Assembly (NCBI GenBank): GCA_937930305.1
Contig: CALGLE010000018.1
Location: forward strand, 1 to 64,000
Direction: 5' to 3'
DNA from: an uncultured Granulosicoccaceae bacterium
GTDB lineage: Bacteria; Pseudomonadota; Gammaproteobacteria; Granulosicoccales; Granulosicoccaceae
Length of the DNA: 64,000 nucleotides
The notes beneath the pieces are model-generated. The model worked only from the letters and a program-made list of their open reading frames with translations. It had not been told where the DNA came from and made no database searches. Below, piece by piece: positions 26,029-34,504 of this stretch. Positions within the stretch are counted from its first letter, which is position 1. The number at the start of each line of letters is the position of its first letter. The translations under genes and the position numbers were made by a program.

Positions 26029-29014
26029 GCTGCGAACTTTACTCGGTGCACTCGCACTGCTTGGCCTAGGAGCCTGTTCAAGCGGTGGAGATGGTGCTGA
26101 CGATGGTGTAATCGGTACCGGTGTTGTATTGCGAGGCACAACCACCAGTGAAAAACAATTTGCCACCAATGTGGTCGAGGCGCGAGCACAATCTGGCGAA
26201 CGCTCAACGGGTACCGTCGATGCACGCGGACGATTTCAGTTTGATGATTTACAAGGCACGGGACCGTGGCTACTTCGAACTGACCTAGGCAATGGCAATT
26301 ATCTCTATGGGATTGCACACGCTGGCAGTGCCAACAGTTTTACACAAAATGTACACAGCTACAGTGATGCCATTGCGCGCAATTGGTTTACCACTAACGG
26401 CGTTGACATAGATGCGTTATTCGCTGCAGCAAGCGAAATTTCTGACATGCCTAGTGCCGGTGAGTTATCCTCGATTAGCAACGAAATAGAATCAGTTGTA
26501 GTGGATGTATTAGCGGACTACAACTTATCAGAGACAGAATTAAATACCGTTGAATTTGCTGCTGATGGCACGGGCGTAGACGCCTTTTTAACGCAAAACC
26601 CGATCATTCAAAACAACGGCAATATCACTATTATTATTTTCGATCAAGATACTGAAACGCAATCAGTGGCTACCGAAAATTTAAGCTTATCCACTAATTT
26701 AACGACAGCAGATACACAAGCACCCACGCCACCTGCTCAAGTGCGTGCTCTGCCCTCGGCAAGCGATGAAATTACTCTGGTTTGGAATGTAGCCAGTGAC
26801 AATATTGGTATCGCCCGTTATGCCATTTTGAGAGACGGCGTGCGTATTGATACATCCCCTTATCCTGTGTTTATTGACGGCGGGCTATCTGCCAATACGC
26901 AATACGCCTACTCCATCATTGCCATCGACGGAGCTGGAAACGAATCAACGGAATCGGCTGCAGTAAGTGCATCACCGTTGGCCGCTTTAGATTCCACTCC
27001 ACCACCGGCACCCAGCAGTCTGGAAATCAGCACACGCTCTGGATTGCTGGACGTCAGCTGGGATCAAACCGTTATAAATGATGTCGCCAGTTTCACTGTG
27101 CGTCGGGGCACAACACCGTCCAACCTGACTGGCTACGCCAACGTCACATCAACGTTTTTGTTTGATAGTGCGGTGAATGCAGGTTTACAGTATTGCTACG
27201 ACGTGCGAGCAGTGGATGGCAGCGGAAACCCATCGGATCCAACCGATGTAGTTTGTGCTACAGCGCCCGGTAATATCGTCACCGTAGCACCACCAACGCC
27301 TACACCGACACCCACGCCCACGCCAACGCCGACACCCACACCATCGGGTTCTGATTTAACCGCACCGTTGGTGGACGTCAGCAACGTCTCCTGCACCGCC
27401 GAATTTCCCGAAATCAATGTGACGACCAACTTAACCGTATCCGCTGGTTGTTATCTTGCCAATGTAGGGATCACAGTGAACGAACCGGCTCAACTTACCT
27501 TAGAACCCGGTGTCATTATAAAATTTGGCGCTAGGGACTCATTGCGTGTGGTACAGGGCGCGAGTCTAACTGCTGATGGTACGCCTGAGAATCCCATTGT
27601 GCTAACGGGTATACAAGCCAGCCCGGGTTACTGGGATGGCATTGAATACGTATTTTCCAACAGTGCAAATAATATTTTGGATCATGTTCAGTTGGAATAC
27701 GCCGGTGGCACAACGACCAATGAAGGTGCCATCACGTTCACTACCAATACAAATTCACCAACGCGAGTCACTCTGACCAACTCCACACTTCGCTTTAACG
27801 CCGGACCCAGTTTCTTCTTACCCAATGGGGCTGGTGCGTCAAGACTGGAAGCCAACCGTTATATTGACAATGAAGCCAGTATCAAAGTATTCGGTGAATA
27901 CGTGGATTTGCTCGACAGTCAAAGTGAGTACACCGGCAATACCTTAGATGCCATCATCGTTCCAACTTCCACGATGGGAGCTGCGACAACTTGGGCAAAC
28001 TTCTCTGTTCCATATCATGTCGGTAGCTTAAACGTGAATAATGTTTGGACAGTTGACGCAGGTAATACCTTGTTGTTTACAGAAGACGCCGTGGTTGAAG
28101 CAAGACGTGCTGGCACCATGATCATGAACGGGACGGAGCAACAACCCATTGTGCTCGACGGGTTGTCGGGATTATCCGGCAGTTGGGGCGGAATATCCTT
28201 CATATTTTCCGATAGCCAAAATCAATTCAGCCATGTAACCATCGCTCATGCCGGCGAAAGCAACCAGGAAAAAGGGGCTTTAAGTTCCGTATCCAGTAGC
28301 AATGACCCGACGATTATCGGGCTCAACAACGTAACCATCAGGGACGGTTCAGGGTACGGTATTGCCACGTCAGAAAGAGGCACTACGTTCTCTGAATTTG
28401 AAAACGTCACTATTACAAGCAATGCAGCTCTGGTTAAAACGGGCACCTATACCGCGGCAGCGTTTAACAACGCAGGAAACTTTACCGGCAATGTCGTTGA
28501 TGCGATTGAATTAGGTGCCGTCAATGTTACTGACGGAGATCTTACTTACTCCAATGCCGATGTACCTTACGTGCTTGACGACACGGCAGTTAACGATGCG
28601 TTTACATTGGAAGCGGGTGTAACGTTGCTGATGTCTGCCAGTTCCAATTTTCGGATGGCTTCTACCGGATCATTAACCAGCAACGGCACCGCGGCCCAAC
28701 CGGTCTCAATTGTTGGCGAACAACGAATTCCGGGTTATTGGAACGGCTTGGAATACGCACTCTCATCGAGCCCTCTCAATCGTTTAACCCACACCTTGTT
28801 AGCTGATGGTGGTGCTGGTATTGGCGGCATCGACAGAGCCGCCAATGCACGATTAACGTGTGGGCCCAACAACCCAGGAAGGCTCACCCTGGAGAATAGT
28901 CGCATAGAAAACAGTGCGGGCTTCGGGGTTTGGTTAAGCCCAACGGGTTGTGTATTAAACGTAGACGCAGGAACGACGTTCTCGAACAACACCAATGGTG
29001 ATACCAACCAATAG
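26006..29014 (+). CDS. Large surface lipoprotein: FnIII domains, Thr-Pro linker and triple beta-helix-like repeat
   Basis: 1002 residues. The signal peptide ends LGLGACSSGG (lipobox). Residues 30-230 begin with GVIGTGVVLRG, an opening also seen in DUF5666-type lipoproteins, and form a carboxypeptidase-regulatory-like region. Two fibronectin type III domains follow (about 235-325 and 330-420), then a Thr-Pro linker (about 430-447). Residues 490-1002 contain three similar modules of about 185 residues, each with an acidic-Gly opening (EPGVIIKFG, DAGNTLLF, EAGVTLLM), then a G-YW-G or SWGG block and N-L/F-SH block, as expected of a right-handed beta-helix. The ATG at 26006 has AGGAAGAT upstream and lies inside the DUF6502 gene. 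Likely anchored to the outer membrane. Function unknown. Confidence 0.8.
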   Translation: MTYTNSLRLRTLLGALALLGLGACSSGGDGADDGVIGTGVVLRGTTTSEKQFATNVVEARAQSGERSTGTVDARGRFQFDDLQGTGPWLLRTDLGNGNYLYGIAHAGSANSFTQNVHSYSDAIARNWFTTNGVDIDALFAAASEISDMPSAGELSSISNEIESVVVDVLADYNLSETELNTVEFAADGTGVDAFLTQNPIIQNNGNITIIIFDQDTETQSVATENLSLSTNLTTADTQAPTPPAQVRALPSASDEITLVWNVASDNIGIARYAILRDGVRIDTSPYPVFIDGGLSANTQYAYSIIAIDGAGNESTESAAVSASPLAALDSTPPPAPSSLEISTRSGLLDVSWDQTVINDVASFTVRRGTTPSNLTGYANVTSTFLFDSAVNAGLQYCYDVRAVDGSGNPSDPTDVVCATAPGNIVTVAPPTPTPTPTPTPTPTPTPSGSDLTAPLVDVSNVSCTAEFPEINVTTNLTVSAGCYLANVGITVNEPAQLTLEPGVIIKFGARDSLRVVQGASLTADGTPENPIVLTGIQASPGYWDGIEYVFSNSANNILDHVQLEYAGGTTTNEGAITFTTNTNSPTRVTLTNSTLRFNAGPSFFLPNGAGASRLEANRYIDNEASIKVFGEYVDLLDSQSEYTGNTLDAIIVPTSTMGAATTWANFSVPYHVGSLNVNNVWTVDAGNTLLFTEDAVVEARRAGTMIMNGTEQQPIVLDGLSGLSGSWGGISFIFSDSQNQFSHVTIAHAGESNQEKGALSSVSSSNDPTIIGLNNVTIRDGSGYGIATSERGTTFSEFENVTITSNAALVKTGTYTAAAFNNAGNFTGNVVDAIELGAVNVTDGDLTYSNADVPYVLDDTAVNDAFTLEAGVTLLMSASSNFRMASTGSLTSNGTAAQPVSIVGEQRIPGYWNGLEYALSSSPLNRLTHTLLADGGAGIGGIDRAANARLTCGPNNPGRLTLENSRIENSAGFGVWLSPTGCVLNVDAGTTFSNNTNGDTNQ

Positions 29015-29074
29015 CGATTGAACGAATTACTAAAACGGCGCTGTGCCAATAGGCCGACACCGTTTCGACCAAAC

Positions 29075-29108
29075 AGGCGACGCACGTAATGTGCGTCGCC
29101 TTTTTTTT
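29075..29108 (+). terminator. Strong intrinsic terminator after lipoprotein gene
   Basis: AGGCGACGCAC (29075-29085) pairs with GTGCGTCGCCT (29091-29101), an 11-base-pair perfect stem with a five-base loop followed by eight T. It ends the DUF6502-lipoprotein operon ahead of the converging aldo/keto reductase gene. Confidence 0.92.
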
Positions 29109-30087
29109 AGTCTTTTTCAGAATCCGCTGATGCCATACGATCCGCGGTGTAGCGGGTACCCGTTACGGTGGATTCATTGATGAGTTCATTTAACTCAGCC
29201 ATTGTCTCAGCGCTCAGCTGTACCTGGGCGGCACCGGCGTTTTCAACAGCATGAGCCGGCGTTTTTGTACCCGGTATTGGAATTAACCCGCCCTGCTCGC
29301 TATGCAGCAACCAGGCAAGCGCCAATTGCGCTTTAGAACACCCCTGGGCATCAGCAATCGCACCGAATCCATCCATAAGCTTCATATTATTTTTAAACGC
29401 ATCCGGTTCAAACCGTGGCCTGGCGATCGTGCATCGCAAATCGTTATCGGGCAATTCACTCACATCCGGTGAATGCCCAGTTAAGAATTGCCTTCCCAAC
29501 GGGGAGAACGGCACAAACGTCACACCCAATTCTTTGCAAGCGGCCAAAATTTTGCGCTCGGGTGTGCGCGACCATAAGGAATATTCACTTTGCAAAGCGG
29601 TGATGGGAAATTCAGCATGCGCCTGGCGCAGGGTTTCCGTACTGACTTCCGACAACCCAATGGTTCGCACCTTGCCCGCTTCAACCAAGCGTCCTAAGGC
29701 ACCTACGCTCTCCTCAATCGGCACCTTAGGGTCTGCCCGGTGTAGGTAGTACAAATCAATCACATCCGTCTTTAATCGTTTCAAACTGCCCTCGCAGCTT
29801 TTGGTAAGCACCTCGGGACGTCCATCCATTCCACTCGCAGTTAAGCCACATTTGGTTGCCAAGGTGTACTCATTTCGACGCTTCAGTAAATACTGTGCAA
29901 TCAGGGATTCACTACGACCACTGCCATACATTTCTGCGGTATCTAAAAACGTATAGCCTGCGTCCAATGCCGTATTGAGCAGTTCGCCAGCCTCCTCGTC
30001 CGTACAATCGCCATAGCCAAATGAAATATTCATACAGCCCAGCCCAATGGCCGATACGGAAAAGGGTCCTAAGGTACGTTGTTGCAT
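29107..30087 (-). CDS. Aldo/keto reductase
   Basis: 326 residues of the AKR superfamily with the (beta/alpha)8 barrel. GYTFLDTAEMYGSGRSE near residue 48 holds the catalytic Asp and Tyr, TLATKCGL the Lys, and DLYYLHRADP the His. Near the C-terminus LIPIPGTKTPAHAVEN binds NADPH. It resembles the YakC/IolS-like general reductases, so the substrate cannot be named. The stop lies just after a terminator serving the opposite strand. Confidence 0.93.
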   Translation of the reverse strand: MQQRTLGPFSVSAIGLGCMNISFGYGDCTDEEAGELLNTALDAGYTFLDTAEMYGSGRSESLIAQYLLKRRNEYTLATKCGLTASGMDGRPEVLTKSCEGSLKRLKTDVIDLYYLHRADPKVPIEESVGALGRLVEAGKVRTIGLSEVSTETLRQAHAEFPITALQSEYSLWSRTPERKILAACKELGVTFVPFSPLGRQFLTGHSPDVSELPDNDLRCTIARPRFEPDAFKNNMKLMDGFGAIADAQGCSKAQLALAWLLHSEQGGLIPIPGTKTPAHAVENAGAAQVQLSAETMAELNELINESTVTGTRYTADRMASADSEKD

Positions 30088-30167
30088 GAAATGATCTCTG
30101 GATAGTGTCTTTTTTGATGCTGATTAGGTAAAAGCGAGGTAATAGTGTACCGATTGAACAGCGCGGT

Positions 30168-31034
30168 TTAAAGCAGTTCACGAAGCGCTTCTGGCACAGA
30201 ACATTGAACGTTCTGATCTGAAAACGGGCAGTCGAATTTAAGTTCAGTGGCCATCAGCGCTAAGGGTTTGTTGGAATTTTTATCTCCATAGCGAAAGTCC
30301 CCCATAACTGGATGACCGAGCGAGGCTAAATGTTGACGAATTTGATGTTTTCGACCAGTGTGTAACTGAACCTGCAATTGAGACTGCTGACCATCGTCGA
30401 TCGGTTTCGCTGACTCTACGATTGTCAGCGCACTTCGATCATCAAGAGGCTCTTCACAACGGTGTGGCAAGTCCTTATCCCACACACCACTAACAATCAC
30501 TTGATATTGCTTTTGAACTTTACGTTTAGCGAACAATGCCGTCAGCTCTTTGACCGCAGGACGGGTATGCGCCAGGACCATGATTCCACAAGCGTTTCGA
30601 TCTAAGCGGTGCACTAAATGTGTGGTTCGTTCCAGTGCTGCAGAAACCAAAAACGGCATCGCCGTGTGGTCGCCCCACTTGCTACCTTGACTCAATACAC
30701 CGCGTGGTTTAAACCAAAAGCTGTAGTTTTTGTGTTGCGCCATCAGCGTCGGCGCATCCACATTAGCGGCTAACACGTCTAGATTTATATTGGCAAAAAG
30801 CTCACTGCCATCTAACACGGTTTCATTCAAATCACGTAAGCGGGCCAGTTTTGCCATTTGCCCATTGGGTTTTCGTCGCTTGACCCACACAGCCCCTTTA
30901 CCTGCCGCCTGCTTAAGTAGCTCGGCGTCGGATTCCACTGTGCTCAACGCATCCAACGGACTTTGACCCAGTTGCATCACTACAAAATGTTGAACCGCCG
31001 GGGGGATTTCTATTTTTACGTCTTTGATTGTCAT
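30168..31034 (-). CDS. RluA-family RNA pseudouridine synthase
   Basis: 288 residues. The catalytic block THLVHRLDRNACG near residue 134 carries the active-site aspartate, and LHTGRKHQIRQHLASLGHPVMGD near 225 is the second family motif. Residues 1-75 are an S4-like N-terminal part without clear motifs. Members modify rRNA or tRNA uridines. Target not predictable. The ATG at 31034 (MTIKDVKIEI) is chosen over an in-frame ATG nine codons upstream because of the better fit to family starts. It lies divergent from glnK. Confidence 0.9.
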   Translation of the reverse strand: MTIKDVKIEIPPAVQHFVVMQLGQSPLDALSTVESDAELLKQAAGKGAVWVKRRKPNGQMAKLARLRDLNETVLDGSELFANINLDVLAANVDAPTLMAQHKNYSFWFKPRGVLSQGSKWGDHTAMPFLVSAALERTTHLVHRLDRNACGIMVLAHTRPAVKELTALFAKRKVQKQYQVIVSGVWDKDLPHRCEEPLDDRSALTIVESAKPIDDGQQSQLQVQLHTGRKHQIRQHLASLGHPVMGDFRYGDKNSNKPLALMATELKFDCPFSDQNVQCSVPEALRELL

Positions 31035-31088
31035 GTTAGTAGCGTAACCAGAATCGAACACAAAGAGCGTTTATTTACCGCTTGCCGA

Positions 31089-31135
31089 TGCACTAGATTG
31101 GAGCAAAATTTCCAGGCGCGCACTAATACAGTGCA
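31089..31135 (+). promoter_or_regulatory. Two NtrC-type enhancer sites
   Basis: Site 1, TGCACTAGATTGGAGCA (31089-31105), differs from the well known glnAp2 NtrC site TGCACTATATTGGTGCA at only two positions. Site 2, CGCACTAATACAGTGCA (31119-31135), has perfect GCACT/AGTGC arms. Their centres are 30 bp apart, about three helical turns, and lie near -129 and -99 relative to the sigma-54 promoter start. This is the classic spacing for cooperative NtrC binding. Confidence 0.85.
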
Positions 31136-31199
31136 AAAAATCGCGTTACCAAGCACATGAAATGGAGCTATCTATTTGTTTTAATTGATATTTTTCAAA

Positions 31200-31216
31200 T
31201 GGCACAAACACTGCGC
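31200..31216 (+). promoter_or_regulatory. Sigma-54 (-24/-12) promoter of glnK-amtB
   Basis: TGGCACAAACACTGCGC fits the sigma-54 consensus TGGCAC-N5-TTGC: GG at 31201-31202 and GC at 31213-31214 are separated by exactly 10 bases. Transcription should start near 31226, about 36 bases before the glnK ATG. Confidence 0.85.
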
Positions 31217-31261
31217 TTCTAGATTGACACCACTGTTTCATTACCCGTCTAGGAGCAACGC

Positions 31262-31600
31262 ATGAAAATGGTCACAGCGATCATCAAGCCATTCAAATTG
31301 GAGGAGGTTCGACAAGCCTTATCGGATATCGGCGTGCAAGGCATGACCGTTACCGAGGTCAAAGGATTTGGTCGGCAAAAAGGTCACACAGAACTTTACC
31401 GCGGCGCTGAGTACGTGGTGGACTTCATCCCCAAAACCAAGCTGGAAATAGCCGTTGATAGCGAACAACTCGCCAACGTCATTGAGGCCATTTCAACCGC
31501 AGCCAGCTCAAACAAAATCGGTGATGGAAAAATCTTCGTTACCGAGCTGCATCAAGCGATAAGAATCCGGACAAAAGAATCTGGCGTTACCGCGCTTTAA
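31262..31600 (+). CDS. glnK: Nitrogen regulatory protein P-II
   Basis: 112 residues, full length for a PII protein. Tyrosine 51, the uridylylation site, is present in GHTELYRGAEYVVDF, and the C-terminal GDGKIFVTELHQAIRIRT block is conserved. PII senses ATP/ADP and 2-oxoglutarate and, as GlnK, blocks the ammonium channel AmtB when nitrogen is sufficient. The ATG has AGGAG six bases upstream. The gene is linked to amtB (35-base gap) and preceded by NtrC and sigma-54 sites, hence the name glnK rather than glnB. Confidence 0.95.
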   Translation: MKMVTAIIKPFKLEEVRQALSDIGVQGMTVTEVKGFGRQKGHTELYRGAEYVVDFIPKTKLEIAVDSEQLANVIEAISTAASSNKIGDGKIFVTELHQAIRIRTKESGVTAL

Positions 31601-31635
31601 CTCTTCTTTAATAAAATCATCTTTTCGAGGAAACT

Positions 31636-32883
31636 ATGGATCCCCTATTTGAAGTGAGCTATGCGCTCGATACGTTTTATTTCTTAATGTCCGGTGTTTT
31701 GGTCATGTGGATGGCCGCTGGATTTTCAATGTTGGAAGCGGGCATGGTTCGCTCCAAAAATACCGCAGAAATACTGACTAAAAACGTGGCCCTATTTGCT
31801 GTCGCGTGCGTGATGTACATGTTGGTGGGTTACAACATCATGTACCCCGGTGATGCGGCAATCAGTGAGTGGCTGCCTGGCTTTAGTTTTCTTCTTGGCG
31901 CAGAAAACCAAGCCACGGATATCATCGCAGGCAGTGATGATTCCCCCTACTACTCTGCTCGTTCCGATTTTTTCTTCCAAGTGGTATTCGTGGCAACAGC
32001 CATGTCGATTGTGTCTGGCGCTGTCGCTGAACGCATGAAGCTATGGTCGTTCTTATTGTTCGCGGTTGTGTTTTGTTCCATTATTTATCCTGTACAAGGT
32101 TTTTGGAAATGGGGCGGTGGTGCACTGGACGCGGCTGGCTTTAGTGACTTTGCAGGTTCGGGTGTGGTGCACATGTGTGGTGCTGCGGCTGCTTTAGCTG
32201 GCGTGTTATTACTCGGCTCACGTAAAGGAAAATACGGACCTAACGGCGAAGTGCAACCGATACCCGGCGCAAACATGCCACTGGCTACATTGGGTACCTT
32301 TATCTTATGGATGGGCTGGTTTGGGTTTAATGGCGGGTCTGAACTGAAAGTTTCAAATTTTGATGAAGCCAATGCAGTTGCTCAGATATTTGTGAACACC
32401 AACATGGCAGCGGCCGGTGGTGTGGTCGCAGCCCTACTGGCGGTGCGGCTGTTTTGGGGCAAGGCCGATTTGACCATGGCACTAAATGGCGCCTTGGCTG
32501 GTTTGGTAGCCATTACGGCAGAGCCTTTAACGCCCAGCGCAGGCGCTGCTACCTTGATCGGCGCAATCGGTGGTGTGCTGGTTGTGGTTTCCATCATCAC
32601 CTTAGATCGCTTGCGCATTGACGACCCAGTCGGTGCCATCTCGGTTCACGGCGTCGTCGGAGTCTTTGGTCTACTGACCGTTGCATTCACCAATCCCGAC
32701 GCTACTCTATCGGCTCAAGCCTTTGGTATCGCCGTGATTTTCGGATGGACATTTGGCACCAGCTTAGTCTTGTGGGGCCTATTGAAATTAATTGTGGGCA
32801 TTCGAATCAGTGAAGAAGATGAATACGAAGGCGCGGATATGGCCGAATGCGGTCTTGAGGCCTACCCTGAGTTCACCAAGTAA
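31636..32883 (+). CDS. amtB: Ammonium transporter
   Basis: 415 residues with eleven membrane helices and no added signal peptide. The two pore histidines are seen in GVVHMCGAAAALAG near residue 176 and ISVHGVVGVFG near 336. PGANMPLATLGTFILWMGWFGFNGGS is the Amt family signature. It conducts ammonium/ammonia across the inner membrane and is gated by GlnK. Expression under nitrogen limitation is expected from the upstream sigma-54 promoter. Confidence 0.96.
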   Translation: MDPLFEVSYALDTFYFLMSGVLVMWMAAGFSMLEAGMVRSKNTAEILTKNVALFAVACVMYMLVGYNIMYPGDAAISEWLPGFSFLLGAENQATDIIAGSDDSPYYSARSDFFFQVVFVATAMSIVSGAVAERMKLWSFLLFAVVFCSIIYPVQGFWKWGGGALDAAGFSDFAGSGVVHMCGAAAALAGVLLLGSRKGKYGPNGEVQPIPGANMPLATLGTFILWMGWFGFNGGSELKVSNFDEANAVAQIFVNTNMAAAGGVVAALLAVRLFWGKADLTMALNGALAGLVAITAEPLTPSAGAATLIGAIGGVLVVVSIITLDRLRIDDPVGAISVHGVVGVFGLLTVAFTNPDATLSAQAFGIAVIFGWTFGTSLVLWGLLKLIVGIRISEEDEYEGADMAECGLEAYPEFTK

Positions 32884-32908
32884 TTAATCGCTTCATCTGA
32901 ACGACTTA

Positions 32909-32947
32909 AGGCTAGTCACGCACTCGCGTGACTAGCCTTTCTTTTTT
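32909..32947 (+). terminator. Intrinsic terminator of glnK-amtB
   Basis: AGGCTAGTCACG (32909-32920) pairs perfectly with CGTGACTAGCCT (32927-32938), leaving a six-base loop, and is followed by a T-rich run. It ends the glnK-amtB transcript. Confidence 0.92.
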
Positions 32948-33139
32948 CCCCACTCAAAATCGTTCAATTTTCCACCAATCTCACCGCTATTACTGACTAA
33001 TGGAGAAAAAATAACTCGATTGATCAAAGATTGAGTTGCGTTCGTTAAGTTAATCAACTTGACTTAGCAATGCCGCCACAATAATTGCCTTGTGGCTTGC
33101 TCAATCGATTTTGTTCTATGCCAACGAAGGAGACACGTA

Positions 33140-33667
33140 ATGGCAACTAACCCCTACGCAACGCCGGAGTCTGATGTTACTCATCACAGCGGAGAAGTTG
33201 AAAACGGCAGCATTTTTTGGGGCAACGGCAGGCTGAGTGTGGCTTCCTTTTTTGGTCAGTACGCCGTTCTTACCCTCATTTTTTACGCCCTTGCAGCCCT
33301 ACTCGTCGGCGTCCTATTTGCCATGGGCGGATCATCACCTGCCGATCTGGACAGTATGACGAATATGTTTGCTAGCGTGCCTTTCTTAATTGGATACGGC
33401 ATTTTGATCGCGATCACCAGCTGGATCGGTTTTTGTCAAATGATCAAACGATTCCATGATCGCAATTTAAGCGGTTGGTGGGTACTCACAGTGCTGATCG
33501 TGGTGGGCCTGATTATTTTGTTCATTCCTGGTAAACGGGAAACGAATCGATTCGGCGCATGGCGACAAACGCGTACCTGGGAGAAAGTCATGGTCGGCAT
33601 TCTCATCTTAATGATTGTGGGTTTCATTGGCTTAGGTTTCATGGGCGGTGTAACGGGAATGCTCTAA
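33140..33667 (+). CDS. DUF805-family membrane protein
   Basis: 175 residues with four hydrophobic segments. The block IGFCQMIKRFHDRNLSGWW near residue 95 is the DUF805 hallmark (RxHDxxxSGWW). An N-terminal cytosolic stretch begins MATNPYATPESDV, a proline-rich lead often seen in DUF805 proteins. GAAGGAG lies eight bases before the ATG at 33140 and fixes the start. Function of the family is unknown. It sits 42 bases ahead of the RDD gene and could be the first gene of the large membrane operon. Confidence 0.85.
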   Translation: MATNPYATPESDVTHHSGEVENGSIFWGNGRLSVASFFGQYAVLTLIFYALAALLVGVLFAMGGSSPADLDSMTNMFASVPFLIGYGILIAITSWIGFCQMIKRFHDRNLSGWWVLTVLIVVGLIILFIPGKRETNRFGAWRQTRTWEKVMVGILILMIVGFIGLGFMGGVTGML

Positions 33668-33709
33668 TACGCACATCCCTCTATAGTAATTTGAAACCTC
33701 AGTGGTGGC

Positions 33710-34504
33710 ATGGATGTTTCGTGCCGCCACTGGCAGCCCATAGGTTCCGTTTGTACAGAGCAATTTGACGCATTGAGCACCGCGATCAAGACCATCGATA
33801 CTCGTCACACCGTTGAAACGGCTGAAGGGGCACGCTTGCATTTAACGGTTGCGGGTCCTGTTGTGCGGGGTTTGGCGTGGAGCATCGATTTTTTAATTCG
33901 CTTAGCGATATTCTTTGCGTTGTTGATGTTGCTGGCCACGATGATGGCTGGATTCGCGGACGCAAACAGCGCAGGTTATATCGGCGGCATCGTCTTGCTG
34001 GCCTTTTTTCTAATCAGCACACTCTATACGGTGGTGTTTGAAGCTGCGACCGGTACCACGCCTGGAAAACGCGTGTTTAAGTTGACCGTCGTTCATGACA
34101 ATGCAACACCACTAAGCTTAGGTGGCTCAGTTATTCGAAATTTACTGCGCATTGTGGACATTCTGCCCACGATGTATTTTTTGGGCTTAATTACAACACT
34201 GGTTGACAATCGCTTCCGCCGCCTAGGCGATCTTGCGGCTGGCAGCTTAGTGATTTATCAAGACTCAAAAGCCGAAGTCGCGAGCAGTTTTTCACACACC
34301 AACAGCTCTGCACCACCGAACGGTTTAACCCGGGCAGAGCGTTTGGCCATAGTCGATTTTGCAGAGCGCAGCGAGCATTTATCCAGGGAACGTCAACACG
34401 AACTGGCCGCCATGCTGAGCCATCTGATGGACGCCAATGTGGACCCTGTTGAAACGCTGAAGTGTTGGGCCGAATGGATTCTAAGAGGCCAAACCCATGC
34501 TTAA
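33710..34504 (+). CDS. RDD-family membrane protein
   Basis: 264 residues as read from ATG 33710. The RDD domain (about residues 45-190) contains RGLAWSIDFLIRL, FEAATGTTPGKRVFKLTVVHD and DNRFRRLGDLAAGSLVIYQ, with three membrane helices. The C-terminal 70 residues are soluble and charged. The start is uncertain: no ribosome site precedes 33710, and a TTG at 33773 would begin closer to the domain. The gene overlaps the SpoIIM-like gene by eight bases and opens the tightly packed RDD-to-DUF58 operon. RDD proteins are mostly uncharacterised; some are proposed ion antiporters. Confidence 0.85.
   Translation: MDVSCRHWQPIGSVCTEQFDALSTAIKTIDTRHTVETAEGARLHLTVAGPVVRGLAWSIDFLIRLAIFFALLMLLATMMAGFADANSAGYIGGIVLLAFFLISTLYTVVFEAATGTTPGKRVFKLTVVHDNATPLSLGGSVIRNLLRIVDILPTMYFLGLITTLVDNRFRRLGDLAAGSLVIYQDSKAEVASSFSHTNSSAPPNGLTRAERLAIVDFAERSEHLSRERQHELAAMLSHLMDANVDPVETLKCWAEWILRGQTHA

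Noticed and set aside
27298..27345. Repeat array as separate element
   Set aside because: It is the Thr-Pro linker coding sequence of the lipoprotein gene.
33040..33095. Sigma-70 promoter for DUF805 (TTGACT near 33058)
   Set aside because: The -10 candidates have poor matches at allowed spacings; not enough to annotate.
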